A stretch of DNA of 64,000 nt from Actinomadura sp. NBRC 104425 (GCF_030269545.1 NZ_BSTN01000005.1:1-64000); one strand, 5' to 3'. Positions 16,595 to 25,185 are shown, numbered from the stretch's first letter. Notes: a model not told the origin generated them from the sequence alone. Numbers and translations: made by a program.

Positions 16595-17593
16595 ATGACC
16601 CCCAGTGAGACGATCACCACTGCCATGACCCGCCCCGCCGCGCCGGGCGGGACGCTGCGCACCGCGGCGCGCGTGCTGGCCGGTGCGGCGCTGGGCGCCG
16701 TCGCCGCACGCGCCGCGTACGCGGCCGCGACCCGGCGGCCCCCGGGCCTGGGCGGGAGGCCCGGAGCCGAGGTGTGGGGCCGCACCAACCACCGCGGCGA
16801 ACCGGTCACCCTGCTGGAGGGCCCCGCGTTCGTGGCGGGCGCCGCCGCCGGCGGGCTGCTCACCCCCGGGCTCGGCGGCCGGATGCGCGCCGCGGCCCTG
16901 CTGGCGGGCACGGCCTCGGGCGTGCTCGGCGGCTACGACGACGTGGCGGGCACGACGTCCTCGCGCGGGTTCAAGGGGCACCTGGGCGCGCTGGCGCGCG
17001 GCGAGGTCACCAGCGGAGCGGTGAAGATCCTCGGCATCGGCGCCACCGGCCTGGCCGCCGCCGCGGTGGCCGGCTCGCCCGCGCCGACCCGCACCGGACG
17101 CGCGTTCGACACCCTCGTCAACGGCGCGCTCGTCGCCGGGTCGGCCAACCTGATGAACCTGTTCGACCTGCGTCCCGGCCGCGCCATCAAGGTCGGCCTG
17201 CTCACCGGCGCGCCGCTGGCGGCGACCGGGTCGCGCGCCGTGGTGGCCGCCCCGCTGGGCGCCGCCGTCGCGCTGCTGCCCGAGGACCTGGGGGAGCGGG
17301 CCATGCTCGGCGACACCGGCGCCAACGCGCTGGGCGCGCTGCTCGGCCTGGCCGCCACCCGCCTGGGCCGCGGCCCCCGCCTGGCCGTGCTCGCCGGGGT
17401 GGCCGGGCTCAACATCGCCAGCGAGTTCGTCAGCTTCACCAAGGTCATCCAGCGGACACCGGCGTTGAACTGGCTCGACATGCTCGGCCGCCGCCCCGCC
17501 GCACCCTCGGCCGCGGACCCGCGGGCGAGCGCCCCGGTGCCCGCGCAGCCCGGCCCCGCCGACTCCGAGCACACCGCCGACCCGGCGCCCTGA
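16595..17593 (+). CDS. MraY/WecA-like polyprenyl-phosphate sugar-phosphate transferase homologue
   Basis: 332 residues, strongly hydrophobic with about nine or ten membrane segments. It keeps divergent forms of the PNPT motifs: GGYDDVAG (~residues 108-115; the paired Asp), NLMNLFDLRPGRAIK (~183-198) in place of NAxNLxDGLDGL, and GDTGANALGALLG (~240-252) in place of GDxGSxxLG. Members transfer a sugar-1-phosphate to undecaprenyl phosphate. Here the changed glycine and loop suggest another substrate or reduced activity. It sits 18 bp after the SteB-like gene and before a flippase and a glycosyltransferase, so a lipid-linked glycan role is inferred. The ribosome site at 16595 is weak; an ATG at 16625 is an alternative. 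Confidence 0.7.
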   Translation: MTPSETITTAMTRPAAPGGTLRTAARVLAGAALGAVAARAAYAAATRRPPGLGGRPGAEVWGRTNHRGEPVTLLEGPAFVAGAAAGGLLTPGLGGRMRAAALLAGTASGVLGGYDDVAGTTSSRGFKGHLGALARGEVTSGAVKILGIGATGLAAAAVAGSPAPTRTGRAFDTLVNGALVAGSANLMNLFDLRPGRAIKVGLLTGAPLAATGSRAVVAAPLGAAVALLPEDLGERAMLGDTGANALGALLGLAATRLGRGPRLAVLAGVAGLNIASEFVSFTKVIQRTPALNWLDMLGRRPAAPSAADPRASAPVPAQPGPADSEHTADPAP

Positions 17594-17708
17594 CCCGCAT
17601 CTCCCGCCGTCCCGCCCCGACGCGACGGCACGCCCGCCCGCACCCACCCGACGACGACCCCGCGCGCCCCCCGCGGCACACCGCATCCCCGGGCGCACCC
17701 GGACAGAC

Positions 17709-19349
17709 GTGACACAGACCCCACCGGCACCGGACACCGTGACCTCACCACTGCGCCGCCTCACCGGCGGCCTGGCGGGCGCCGCCGTCGTCATCGGTGT
17801 CATCACCGTGCTGTCGCGGTTGGCGGGGTTCGGCCGCACCTACGCCTTCTCCCAGACCGTCACCACGTCCTGCCTGAGCCAGGCGTACTTCACCTCCACT
17901 CAGCTGCCCAGCATCGTCTACGAGATCGTGGCGGGCGGGGCGCTGGCCAGCATGGTGGTGCCGGTGCTGGCGGGCCCCGCCGAAAGCGGCGACCGCGAGC
18001 GGGTGCGCCGCACCACCTCGGCGCTGGTCACCTGGATCGTGCTGACCATGGTGCCGCTGGCGCTGGCGTTGGCGCTGCTGTCCCGCCCGATCATGCACCT
18101 GCTGGTCGGAGGGAATCTGGAGGGCTGCTCGCGGGCCGGGATCATCGACGTCGGCGGCGACATGCTGGCGATCATGTCGTCGCAGATGGTGATGTACGGG
18201 CTGGCGGTGGTGCTGTACGGGGTGCTGCAGTCGCACAAGCGGTTCGTCGCGCCCGCGCTGGCGCCGCTGATGTCGAGCCTGGTGGTGATCGGCGCGTACC
18301 TGGTGTACGCGCCGCTGGGCCGCGGCCACGAGAACGACCTGGCGCACCTTCCGGCGTCGGCGGAGCTGACGCTGGCGGTCGGCACCGCGTGCGGCGGCGT
18401 GGCCATGGCCGCGACGGCCGGGGTCGCCGTGCGGCGGCTGCGGCTCGGCCTGCGCCCCGCGCTGCGGTTCCCCGAGGGGGTCGCGCCCCAGGTGCGGCGG
18501 CTGGCGGCGGCGGGCCTGGCGACGGTGGTGGCGCAGCAGTTGTCGGCGCTGCTGGTGGTGACGCTGAGCTACCGGGGCACCGGCGGCGCCCTGGCGAACT
18601 ACCAGTACGCCTGGGCCGTCTACCTGCTGCCCTGGGCGATCCTCGCGGTGCCGATCGCCACCAGCGCGTTCCCGAGGCTGTCGGCGCGGGCGCACGACGG
18701 CCGGCGGGAGGAGTTCGACCGCATCACCGCCTCCACCACGCGCGCGGTGGTGCTGGTGTCGTGCGCGGGCGCGGCCGTGCTGGCGGCCGTGGCGCTGCCC
18801 GCGTCCGTGGTGTTCAACCCCGGCCGCGCCGACCAGCAGGAGGTGCTGGCCCGGGCGGTGCTGGCGTTCGCGCCGGGTCTGCTGGGGTACGGGCTGGTGG
18901 CGCACCTGGGGCGGGTGCTGTTCGCCTGCCGCCGCGGCCGGGCCGGCGCGGCGGCGACCGTCACCGGGTGGGGGCTGGTGATGGCCGCGGACGTGGCGTT
19001 GGTGATGTCCGTGGAACGGCAGTGGGTGGTGGCGGCGCTCGGACTGGGCAACACCGTCGGAATGACCGTGGCGGGGGCGCTGCTGCTGGGCGTGCTGGTG
19101 AAGGCCCGGGGGCGGGCGGCGGTGCGGGGTGTGCCGCGCGCGGTTGCCGCCGGGGTCGCGGGGGGCGCCGCCGGGGGTGCCGCCGGATACGCCGTGGCCG
19201 CGCTGCTCGGCACGGGCGGGCAGCTGCGCAGCGTCGGCGTCGCGGTGCCCGCCGCGGCCGCCGCCGCGGTGGTGTTCTTGATGATCGCGTTCGTGGTCGA
19301 CGGCCGGGACCTGCGGGCCGTCCTCAGCCGGAGGGGCACGCGAGAATGA
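17709..19349 (+). CDS. MurJ/MviN-like lipid II flippase family protein
   Basis: 546 residues with about 14 membrane helices in the MOP superfamily. The N-terminal GVITVLSRLAGFGRTYAFSQTV, then QLPSIVYEIVAGGALASMVVPVLA, VLYGVLQSHKRFVAPALAPLMSSLVVI and WAILAVPIATSAFPRLS are typical of MurJ. MurJ flips lipid-linked peptidoglycan precursors; a member clustered with an MraY-like enzyme and a GT4 transferase may flip another lipid-linked glycan. The start is GTG at 17709 with only a weak ribosome site. The stop overlaps the next gene as ATGA, so translation is coupled. Confidence 0.85.
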   Translation: MTQTPPAPDTVTSPLRRLTGGLAGAAVVIGVITVLSRLAGFGRTYAFSQTVTTSCLSQAYFTSTQLPSIVYEIVAGGALASMVVPVLAGPAESGDRERVRRTTSALVTWIVLTMVPLALALALLSRPIMHLLVGGNLEGCSRAGIIDVGGDMLAIMSSQMVMYGLAVVLYGVLQSHKRFVAPALAPLMSSLVVIGAYLVYAPLGRGHENDLAHLPASAELTLAVGTACGGVAMAATAGVAVRRLRLGLRPALRFPEGVAPQVRRLAAAGLATVVAQQLSALLVVTLSYRGTGGALANYQYAWAVYLLPWAILAVPIATSAFPRLSARAHDGRREEFDRITASTTRAVVLVSCAGAAVLAAVALPASVVFNPGRADQQEVLARAVLAFAPGLLGYGLVAHLGRVLFACRRGRAGAAATVTGWGLVMAADVALVMSVERQWVVAALGLGNTVGMTVAGALLLGVLVKARGRAAVRGVPRAVAAGVAGGAAGGAAGYAVAALLGTGGQLRSVGVAVPAAAAAAVVFLMIAFVVDGRDLRAVLSRRGTRE

Positions 19350-20554
19350 CTGACGAGATGGGTGCCGAGAAGGTGGACGGGATGCGCGTGGCGCTGGTGC
19401 TGGCGACCAGCGCGGGCGGCGTGGGACGGCACGTGCGGTACGTGGCCGCCGGGCTGGTGGAACGCGGGGCCCGCGTCGCGGTGTGCGGGCCCGCCTCGAC
19501 CGAGGAGCAGTTCGGGTTCGCCAGGGTCGGGGCGCGGTTCGCCGCCGTCGACATCGCCGACCGGCCCCGCCCGGTCAACGACGCGCGTGCCGTGGCGCGG
19601 CTGCGCACCCTGCTGCGCGGCGCCGACGTCGTGCACGCGCACGGGCTGCGCGCCGGCGGCCTGGCCGTGGCGGCGTGCGCGCGCGTCGCCCCGGCGCCGC
19701 TGCGGTTCGCGCAGGGCGGGCCGCCCGTCGTGGTGACCCTGCACAACGCCGTCACCGCGGGCGGAAAGACGGCCGCGGTGTACGGGGCGCTGGAACGCGT
19801 CGTCGCCAAGGGCGCGGCGATGGTGCTGGGCGTGTCGCCCGACCTGGTGGAGCGCATGCGCGCGCTCGGGGCGCGCCGCGTCGAGCACGCCCTGGTGCCG
19901 GCGCCGGCGCCCAGGAGGCGCCCGGGGCCGCAGACCCGCACCGAGCTGCGCGCCGAACTGGGGGTGGAGGAGCGGCCGCTGATCGTCACCGTCGGGCGGC
20001 TGGCCGAGCAGAAGGGCCTGGGCACGCTGCTGGACGCGGCCGCCGGATGGGCGCGCCGCACCCCGCCGCCGCTGGTGGCGATCGTCGGCGCCGGCCCCCT
20101 GGAGGACGAGCTGCGCGCCCGGATCGAGGCCGAGGACCTGCCGGTGCGGCTGCTGGGCCGGCGGTCGGACGTCCCGGAGCTGCTGGTGGCGGCCGACGTG
20201 GCGGTGGTGCCGAGCGTGTGGGAGGGCCAGCCGCTGGTCGTGCAGGAGATCCTGCGGGCCGGGCGCCCCCTGGTCGCCACGCGCGTCGGCGGAATCCCGG
20301 TGATGGTCGGCGCGTCAGCCGGAAGGCAGGGCGCGTCGTCCGGGGGGCAGGGCGAGGCGGCGGTCCTGGTGCCGCCGCAGGACGCGGCCGCACTGGAACG
20401 GGCCGTGGCCCGGGTGCTGGACGACCCGGCGCTCGCCGTGCGGCTGGGCGCGGCCGCCGCGCAGCGCGCCACGTCGCTGCCGACCGAGGACGACGCGGTG
20501 GACCAGCTCGCGGGCGTCTACACCCGTCTGGCACAGTCCCGGCACACCTTTTGA
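19346..20554 (+). CDS. GT4-type glycosyltransferase
   Basis: 402 residues, GT-B fold. The N-terminal domain opens MRVALVLATSAGGVGRHVRYVAAGL and has VVHAHGLRAGG; the C-terminal domain has VTVGRLAEQKGLGTLLDAA and the GT4 EX7E-like region VVPSVWEGQPLVVQEILRAGRPLVATRVGGIP. Such enzymes move a sugar from an NDP donor to a lipid or glycan acceptor on the cytoplasmic face. The protein has no membrane anchor. A short QG-rich insert (ASAGRQGASSGGQGE, ~residues 325-340) interrupts the usual VG...LV joint. It is translationally coupled to the flippase, supporting a shared pathway. Confidence 0.87.
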   Translation: MTDEMGAEKVDGMRVALVLATSAGGVGRHVRYVAAGLVERGARVAVCGPASTEEQFGFARVGARFAAVDIADRPRPVNDARAVARLRTLLRGADVVHAHGLRAGGLAVAACARVAPAPLRFAQGGPPVVVTLHNAVTAGGKTAAVYGALERVVAKGAAMVLGVSPDLVERMRALGARRVEHALVPAPAPRRRPGPQTRTELRAELGVEERPLIVTVGRLAEQKGLGTLLDAAAGWARRTPPPLVAIVGAGPLEDELRARIEAEDLPVRLLGRRSDVPELLVAADVAVVPSVWEGQPLVVQEILRAGRPLVATRVGGIPVMVGASAGRQGASSGGQGEAAVLVPPQDAAALERAVARVLDDPALAVRLGAAAAQRATSLPTEDDAVDQLAGVYTRLAQSRHTF

Positions 20555-20639
20555 CGCACGCCCCGGCGGAAGAGTTCGGATTTTCCTCAAAAAAGTTGGA
20601 CTGAGTGGGAACCGCCCGGGTGGGCGCTGCGTTCAACCG

Positions 20640-20750
20640 GTTGGTGGAGGGGAGTATCCCCGCGCGCGGGCTTTCCGTCAGCACGGCCGGCAAAGGCGCC
20701 GACCCGGGACCCGCGGTCCGCTCGATGTAACGGGCGGGAGAGACCTCCGG
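20640..20750 (+). ncRNA. yybP-ykoY (manganese) riboswitch
   Basis: The leader has the conserved parts of this family in order: GGAGGGGAGTA (20646-20656), a CCGTCAGCACGG element (20675-20686) and GGGAGAGACCTCC (20736-20748). GGAGG (20646-20650) pairs with CCTCC (20744-20748) to close the aptamer. It lies upstream of a TerC family gene, a classic target. The class senses Mn2+ and also protects against metal imbalance or alkaline pH. About 113 bases separate it from the TTG start, holding the candidate expression platform. Confidence 0.87.
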
Positions 20751-20763
20751 CGTTGAGTCATGC

Positions 20764-20833
20764 CCTGGTGCGGGAAAGGACCCGCACCCCAGGACCGACG
20801 CCGGACGGTGCGCCGTCATACGGTGCGCCGTCA
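20764..20833 (+). promoter_or_regulatory. Candidate expression platform hairpins
   Basis: Downstream of the aptamer, GGTGCGGG (20767-20774) pairs with CCCGCACC (20781-20788) around the loop AAAGGA, extended by CCT/AGG. Then a 14-base element ACGGTGCGCCGTCA is repeated at 20805-20818 and 20820-20833, each copy self-complementary (CGG/CCG). These could form a terminator or a structure switching access to the GGAGG in front of terC. Confidence 0.45.
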
Positions 20834-20863
20834 CGACGTCGCGCACGCCGGAGGATTACCGCG

Positions 20864-21886
20864 TTGAACGTCGCCCCATGGGTGTGGATCCTGACCGTGG
20901 TCGGGCTGTCCGCGATCATCGTCGTCGACCTGTTTCTGATCAACCGCGGGGAGGGCAAGGAGTTCACCACCCGCCGGGCCGCCTTCTGGTCCGTCTTCTA
21001 CATCAGTCTGGCCGCGCTGTTCGGCGCGGCCGTGTGGTACTTCGCCGGCGGCCGGTACGCCGGCGAGTACTTCGGCGGGTTCGTCACCGAGAAGAGCCTC
21101 AGCGTCGACAACCTGTTCGTCTTCATGGTGATCCTCACCCGGTTCGCCGTGCCCCGGCACGCCCAGCACACCGTCCTGATGGCCGGGGTCGTCATCGCGC
21201 TGGTCCTGCGCGGCGCCTTCATCGCCGCCGGCACCGCCGCGCTGAACACCTTCACCTGGGTCTTCTTCCTGTTCGGCGCGTTCCTGCTGTGGACCGCGGT
21301 CGGCCTGGTCCGGGGCGGTGACGAGGAGGAGGTCAAGGAGAACGCGCTGCTGCGCTGGGCCAAGCGGGTGGTGCCGACCACCGGCGAGTACGACGGCGCC
21401 CGGATGCTGACCCGCCGGAACGGCCGCCGCATGTTCACCCCGCTGTTCATCGTCATGATCGCGATCGGGACCACCGACGTGCTGTTCGCGGTGGACTCCA
21501 TCCCCGCGATCTTCGGGCTGACCACCGAGCCGTATCTGGTGTTCACCGCCAACGCCTTCGCCCTGATGGGCCTGGTGCAGCTGTACTTCCTCATCGGCGG
21601 CCTGGCCGACCGGCTGGTCTACCTCTCCTACGGGCTGGCGTTCATCCTCGGGTTCATCGGCGTCAAGCTGATCCTGCACGCGCTGCACGAGTACGGTGCA
21701 CACTGGGCGCCCGACATCTCGATCTGGCTGTCCCTGGCGGTCATCGGCGCCGCTCTGGCGGTCACCACCGCGGCCAGCCTGGTGGCCGGGCGCCGCGGCG
21801 CCCGCGAGAAGGCCGAGATCGGCGAGGCGGCCGAGGCGGCGCCTCCTGCGGCCGGAAGGCCGCAGGAGGCGACGGACATCCGCTAG
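20864..21886 (+). CDS. TerC family integral membrane protein
   Basis: 340 residues with about eight or nine membrane helices. TerC hallmarks: VVDLFLINR with an acidic residue in helix 1, EKSLSVDNLFVFMVILTRF (~residues 82-100) and IAIGTTDVLFAVDSIPAIFGLTTEPYLVFTANAFALMGLVQLYFLIGGL (~202-250). The family exports metal ions, mainly Mn2+, possibly loading exported proteins. The start is TTG at 20864, because CGGAGGATT sits 8-10 bases upstream and the family begins at NVAPWVWILT. An upstream TTG at 20753 falls at the riboswitch edge and would translate through its hairpins. Mn2+ regulation via the riboswitch is inferred. Confidence 0.9.
   Translation: MNVAPWVWILTVVGLSAIIVVDLFLINRGEGKEFTTRRAAFWSVFYISLAALFGAAVWYFAGGRYAGEYFGGFVTEKSLSVDNLFVFMVILTRFAVPRHAQHTVLMAGVVIALVLRGAFIAAGTAALNTFTWVFFLFGAFLLWTAVGLVRGGDEEEVKENALLRWAKRVVPTTGEYDGARMLTRRNGRRMFTPLFIVMIAIGTTDVLFAVDSIPAIFGLTTEPYLVFTANAFALMGLVQLYFLIGGLADRLVYLSYGLAFILGFIGVKLILHALHEYGAHWAPDISIWLSLAVIGAALAVTTAASLVAGRRGAREKAEIGEAAEAAPPAAGRPQEATDIR
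21841..21870 (+). terminator. Terminator hairpin inside the terC 3' end
   Basis: A perfect 13-bp stem, GCCTCCTGCGGCC with GGCCGCAGGAGGC, is closed by the loop GGAA and lies in the last codons of terC (encoding APPAAGRPQEA). It probably ends terC transcription before the dehydrogenase promoter. Confidence 0.65.
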
Positions 21887-21901
21887 AACCGATCCCGCAT
21901 C

Positions 21902-21916
21902 CGAATCGTGTTCTAG
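21902..21916 (+). promoter_or_regulatory. KstR-like palindromic site
   Basis: CGAATCGTGTTCTA keeps one perfect half (GTTCTA) and a degenerate other half of the TnnAACnnGTTnnA operator used by the TetR-type cholesterol regulator KstR. A GTTCTAG here (21910-21916) is also the inverted copy of CTAGAAC at 21883-21889. It lies about 40 bp before the acyl-CoA dehydrogenase start. Regulation is inferred. Confidence 0.4.
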
Positions 21917-21953
21917 AATCGGGGTCAGGCAGGGCTCCGAGAGAAGGTGACGC

Positions 21954-24149
21954 ATGGCCATCGGGCTGACCGAAGAGCATGAGGCACTCGCCGAGTCGGT
22001 GCGCGGGTTCGCCGAACGCGCCGTCCCGCAGGCGGCGGTACGCGCCGCGCTGGAGGCCGACGAGGAGACCAGGCCCGCGTTCTGGCCGGCCCTGGCCGAA
22101 CAGGGCCTGCTCGGCCTGCACATCCCCGAGGAGCACGGCGGGCAGGGGTACGGGCTGCTGGAGCTGGCGGTCGCCCTGGAGGAACTGGGCCGCGCCGCCG
22201 CGCCCGGCCCGTTCCTGCCGACCGTGCTGGCGGCCGCCGCGATCAACGCCTCCGGCAACGCCAAGGCCCGCGGCGAGCTGCTGCCCGGCCTGGCCGACGG
22301 CTCCCGCACGGCCGCGCTGGCGACGGCCGGGGAGCTGACCGCCGTCCGCGATGGCGATGCGCTGGTGGTCAGCGGCGCCGCCGAACCGGTGCTGGGCGCC
22401 GCGCTGGCCGACGTGCTCGTCCTGCCGGTGCGCGCCGGCGACGCCGAGGAGTGGGTCGCGGTGGACGCCGCCGAGCTGGCCGTCACCCCGCTGCCCAGCC
22501 TGGACCGCGTCCGCCGGGTCGCCCGGGTCGAGGCGGACGGCGTGACCGTGCCCGCCGACCGGGTGCTGGACGGGCTGACCGGCGCGCACGTGCGCGACCT
22601 GGCCGTCGTGCTGCTGGGCGCCGAGGCGGCCGGCGTCGCGTCCTGGTGCGTCACCACCGCCGCCGAGTACGCCAAGGTGCGCGAGCAGTTCGGCCGCCCG
22701 ATCGGGCAGTTCCAGGGCGTCAAGCACAAGGCCGCGCGCATGCTGATCGCCCTGGAGCAGGCCCGCGCCGCCGTGTGGGACGGCGCCCGCGCCCTGGACG
22801 AGGGGGTCGAGGAGGCCGGCTTCGCCGCCGCCGTCACCGGCGTCATCGCGCTGGACGCCGGGGTGCAGACCGCCCGCGACGCCATCCAGATCCTCGGCGG
22901 GATCGGCTTCACCTGGGAGCACGACGCGCACGTCTACCTGCGCCGCGCCCTGACGCTGCGGACGCTGGCGGGTCCGGCCAAGCGGTGGGCCGCCGTCGTC
23001 GCCGACCGCGCCCTGGCCGGCGGCCGCCGCCCCGTCGAGCTGGAGCTGGACGACGAGACCAGGCCGCTGCGCGAGCGCATCCGCGCCGAGGTCGCCGAGC
23101 TGGCCGCCGTCACCGACCGGGACGAGCGCAACCGCCGCATGGGCGACGAGGGCTGGACCGCCCCGCACCTGCCCCGCCCCTGGGGCCGCGGCGCCGGCCC
23201 GGTCGAGCAGATCCTCATCCAGCAGGAGCTGCGCCGCGCCGGCGTCAAGCCGCCGAACCTGGTGATCGGCGCGTGGCTGGTGCCGTCGCTGGTCGCCTAC
23301 GGCACCGAGGAGCAGAAGCAGCGCTTCCTGCGCCCCACGCTGCGCGGCGAGCTGGTGTGGTGCCAGCTGTTCAGCGAGCCGGGCGCCGGCTCCGACCTGG
23401 CGTCGCTGTCGATGCGGGCCGAGCGCGTCGAGGGCGGCTGGCGGCTGACCGGCCAGAAGATCTGGACGTCGGTGGCGCAGCACGCGCAGTGGGGCTTCTG
23501 CCTGGCCCGCACCGATCCGGACGCGCCCAAGCACGACGGCATCACCTACTTCCTCGTCGACATGAAGTCCCCGGGCGTGGACGTGCGGCCGCTGCGCGAG
23601 CTCACCGGCGACGCCCTGTTCAACGAGGTGTTCCTGGACGAGGTGTTCGTCCCCGACGAGTGCGTGGTCGGCGAGGTCGGCAAGGGCTGGCAGGTCGCCC
23701 GCAACACCCTGAGCAACGAGCGGGTGTCGCTGTCGACCGGCGGCGGCCTGGGCATGGGCGTGCCGGAGCTGCTGAAGTTCTTCGCCGACCGCGACCTGGA
23801 CCCGGTCGCCCGCGCCGAGGTCGGCGGGCTGGTCGCGCAGGGCCAGTCGATCGACCTGCTCGGCCTGCGCGCCACCCTCAAGCAGCTCAACGGGGTCGAG
23901 CCGGGCGCCGAGTCCAGCGTGCGCAAGCTGCTGGGCGTGCAGTTCAACCAGCAGGTCGCCGACTACTGCTGGGAGGCGCAGGGCCCCGCCGCCGCCACCG
24001 AGGTGCCGCTGACCGAGAGCGGCATCGTGGGCCGGGCCATGCTGTTCAGCCGCGCCATGACGATCTACGGCGGGACGACCGAGGTGCAGCTCAACATCAT
24101 CGGTGAGCGCCTGCTCGGCCTGCCCCGCGACCCCGAACCCGGCAAGTGA
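21954..24149 (+). CDS. Fused two-domain acyl-CoA dehydrogenase (FadE34-like)
   Basis: 731 residues, about twice a normal acyl-CoA dehydrogenase, from fusion of two such domains. Domain 1 (1 to ~350) has IPEEHGGQGYGLLELAVALEELGRAAAPGPF, REQFGRPIGQFQGVKHKAARM and ILGGIGFTWEHDAHVYLRRA. Domain 2 (~380-731) has CQLFSEPGAGSDLASL, LTGQKIWTSVAQHAQWG and MTIYGGTTEVQLNIIGERLLGLPRDP. This architecture is that of mycobacterial FadE34, which oxidises the steroid side-chain CoA ester with FAD. Substrate here is inferred from architecture only. A KstR-like half site lies upstream; no other steroid genes are in the window. Confidence 0.88.
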   Translation: MAIGLTEEHEALAESVRGFAERAVPQAAVRAALEADEETRPAFWPALAEQGLLGLHIPEEHGGQGYGLLELAVALEELGRAAAPGPFLPTVLAAAAINASGNAKARGELLPGLADGSRTAALATAGELTAVRDGDALVVSGAAEPVLGAALADVLVLPVRAGDAEEWVAVDAAELAVTPLPSLDRVRRVARVEADGVTVPADRVLDGLTGAHVRDLAVVLLGAEAAGVASWCVTTAAEYAKVREQFGRPIGQFQGVKHKAARMLIALEQARAAVWDGARALDEGVEEAGFAAAVTGVIALDAGVQTARDAIQILGGIGFTWEHDAHVYLRRALTLRTLAGPAKRWAAVVADRALAGGRRPVELELDDETRPLRERIRAEVAELAAVTDRDERNRRMGDEGWTAPHLPRPWGRGAGPVEQILIQQELRRAGVKPPNLVIGAWLVPSLVAYGTEEQKQRFLRPTLRGELVWCQLFSEPGAGSDLASLSMRAERVEGGWRLTGQKIWTSVAQHAQWGFCLARTDPDAPKHDGITYFLVDMKSPGVDVRPLRELTGDALFNEVFLDEVFVPDECVVGEVGKGWQVARNTLSNERVSLSTGGGLGMGVPELLKFFADRDLDPVARAEVGGLVAQGQSIDLLGLRATLKQLNGVEPGAESSVRKLLGVQFNQQVADYCWEAQGPAAATEVPLTESGIVGRAMLFSRAMTIYGGTTEVQLNIIGERLLGLPRDPEPGK

Positions 24150-24160
24150 CCTTCCGCCGC

Positions 24161-24195
24161 GCGCGGCGTGCCGGCCCCCTCGCGGCACGCCGCGC
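24161..24195. terminator. Convergent terminator hairpin
   Basis: A perfect 13-bp stem, GCGCGGCGTGCCG (24161-24173) with CGGCACGCCGCGC (24183-24195) and a 9-base loop, lies between the dehydrogenase (+) and the small membrane protein gene (-). Confidence 0.75.
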
Positions 24196-24214
24196 CCGCG
24201 GTGAGCGCGCGGGC

Positions 24215-24628
24215 TCAGGGGCGGGGGCGCAGCGCGTGCACGACGTTGATCAGGACGATCGCCGTCCACACGGTCAGCAGGCCGGGCATTCCCGCATTGG
24301 CCACCCCGATCGCGCTCAGCGGGATCGCGGCCAGCAGGGACGCCACGACCAGCGTGACGCCCGGCATGTCGGCCGGGCGCGCCGCCCATCCGGCCGCGCG
24401 TCCGGCGGGGCGGGGGCCCAGCCGGGCGTCGAGGGCCTGCTCGACGCGGTCCACCACCGCCTCGGCGAAGGCCGCGTCGTAGTCGGGGCCGAGCTCGCGG
24501 CGCGCCGCCAGCGCCGCGGCCAGGTCGTCACGTGGCAGATCGTCGCGCGGCAGGCCGTCCCGAGGCGGGCCGCCGCAGGGCGGACCGGCGGCGGTCGGCG
24601 CGCCGTGCGGCGGGCGAGGAGTGGACAT
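24215..24628 (-). CDS. Small two-helix membrane protein
   Basis: 137 residues. A Pro/Arg/Asp-rich head contains three DGLPRDD-like repeats, then a helical stretch (LAAALAARRELGPDYDAAFAEAVVDRVEQALDARLG), and two C-terminal hydrophobic segments (VTLVVASLLAAIPLSAIGVA and GLLTVWTAIVLINVVHAL). The arrangement resembles actinobacterial membrane proteins of unknown function that carry a cytoplasmic helical domain. The ATG at 24628 has GGAG 5 bases upstream on the minus strand. It is divergent from the lipoprotein gene at 24766. No function can be assigned. Confidence 0.7.
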   Translation of the reverse strand: MSTPRPPHGAPTAAGPPCGGPPRDGLPRDDLPRDDLAAALAARRELGPDYDAAFAEAVVDRVEQALDARLGPRPAGRAAGWAARPADMPGVTLVVASLLAAIPLSAIGVANAGMPGLLTVWTAIVLINVVHALRPRP

Positions 24629-24765
24629 GCTCCGGTTATACGGGGCCGGACGCCTGGACCGCGTCACCCGTGGGTGCCAGACGCCGCCTACCCCCCGGGA
24701 GTGACGCCCTGCGCGACGCTACCAGCCGGTAAACTGCCGACCCCCGAGATCTTTCGGAGGTCCCC

Positions 24766-25185
24766 GTGAGAATCCGGGCTCGCTCGACCGTCCCCCTGGC
24801 GGGTCTGGCCGCCGCGACCGCGCTCGCCCTCACCGCCTGCGGCGGCGGGAAGGACGGTGCGCACGCGAGCGGCACCGCGACGGCGACCCGCCTGCCCCCC
24901 GTGCCGAAGGTGTCGCCCGCGCAGGTCCGGCCGCTGGTCGGCCGCTGGGTCGGGCCCGCCAAGGACTACTTCGTCTTCAAGGCCGACGGCACCGGCGCCT
25001 GGAAGCGCGGCGGGCAGACACTGTGGAGCGGGCAGGCCATCCCCGAGGGCGGCGGCAAGTTCCGGTTCTCCTGGCAGGGCGGCGACCCGCAGTCCGGCAC
25101 GTACTGGGGCGTCCGGCTCTCCCAGGACGGGCGCTCGCTGGTGTTCGCCGGCACCAACCAGACCTACACGAAGGCCAAGGGATGA
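24766..25185 (+). CDS. Small lipoprotein upstream of a MoxR operon
   Basis: 139 residues. A signal peptide ends in the lipobox LTAC (C25), so it is anchored to the outer face of the membrane. The mature part has one compact beta-rich domain (VGRWVGPAKDYFVFKADGTGAWKRGGQTLWSGQAIP ... FRFSWQGGDPQSGTYWGVRLSQDGRSLVFAG), which looks like a small lipocalin- or META-like beta barrel. The GTG start has CGGAGG 6 bases upstream. The stop overlaps the MoxR ATG (ATGA), so the gene is coupled to the ATPase operon. Function unknown. Confidence 0.8.
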   Translation: MRIRARSTVPLAGLAAATALALTACGGGKDGAHASGTATATRLPPVPKVSPAQVRPLVGRWVGPAKDYFVFKADGTGAWKRGGQTLWSGQAIPEGGGKFRFSWQGGDPQSGTYWGVRLSQDGRSLVFAGTNQTYTKAKG

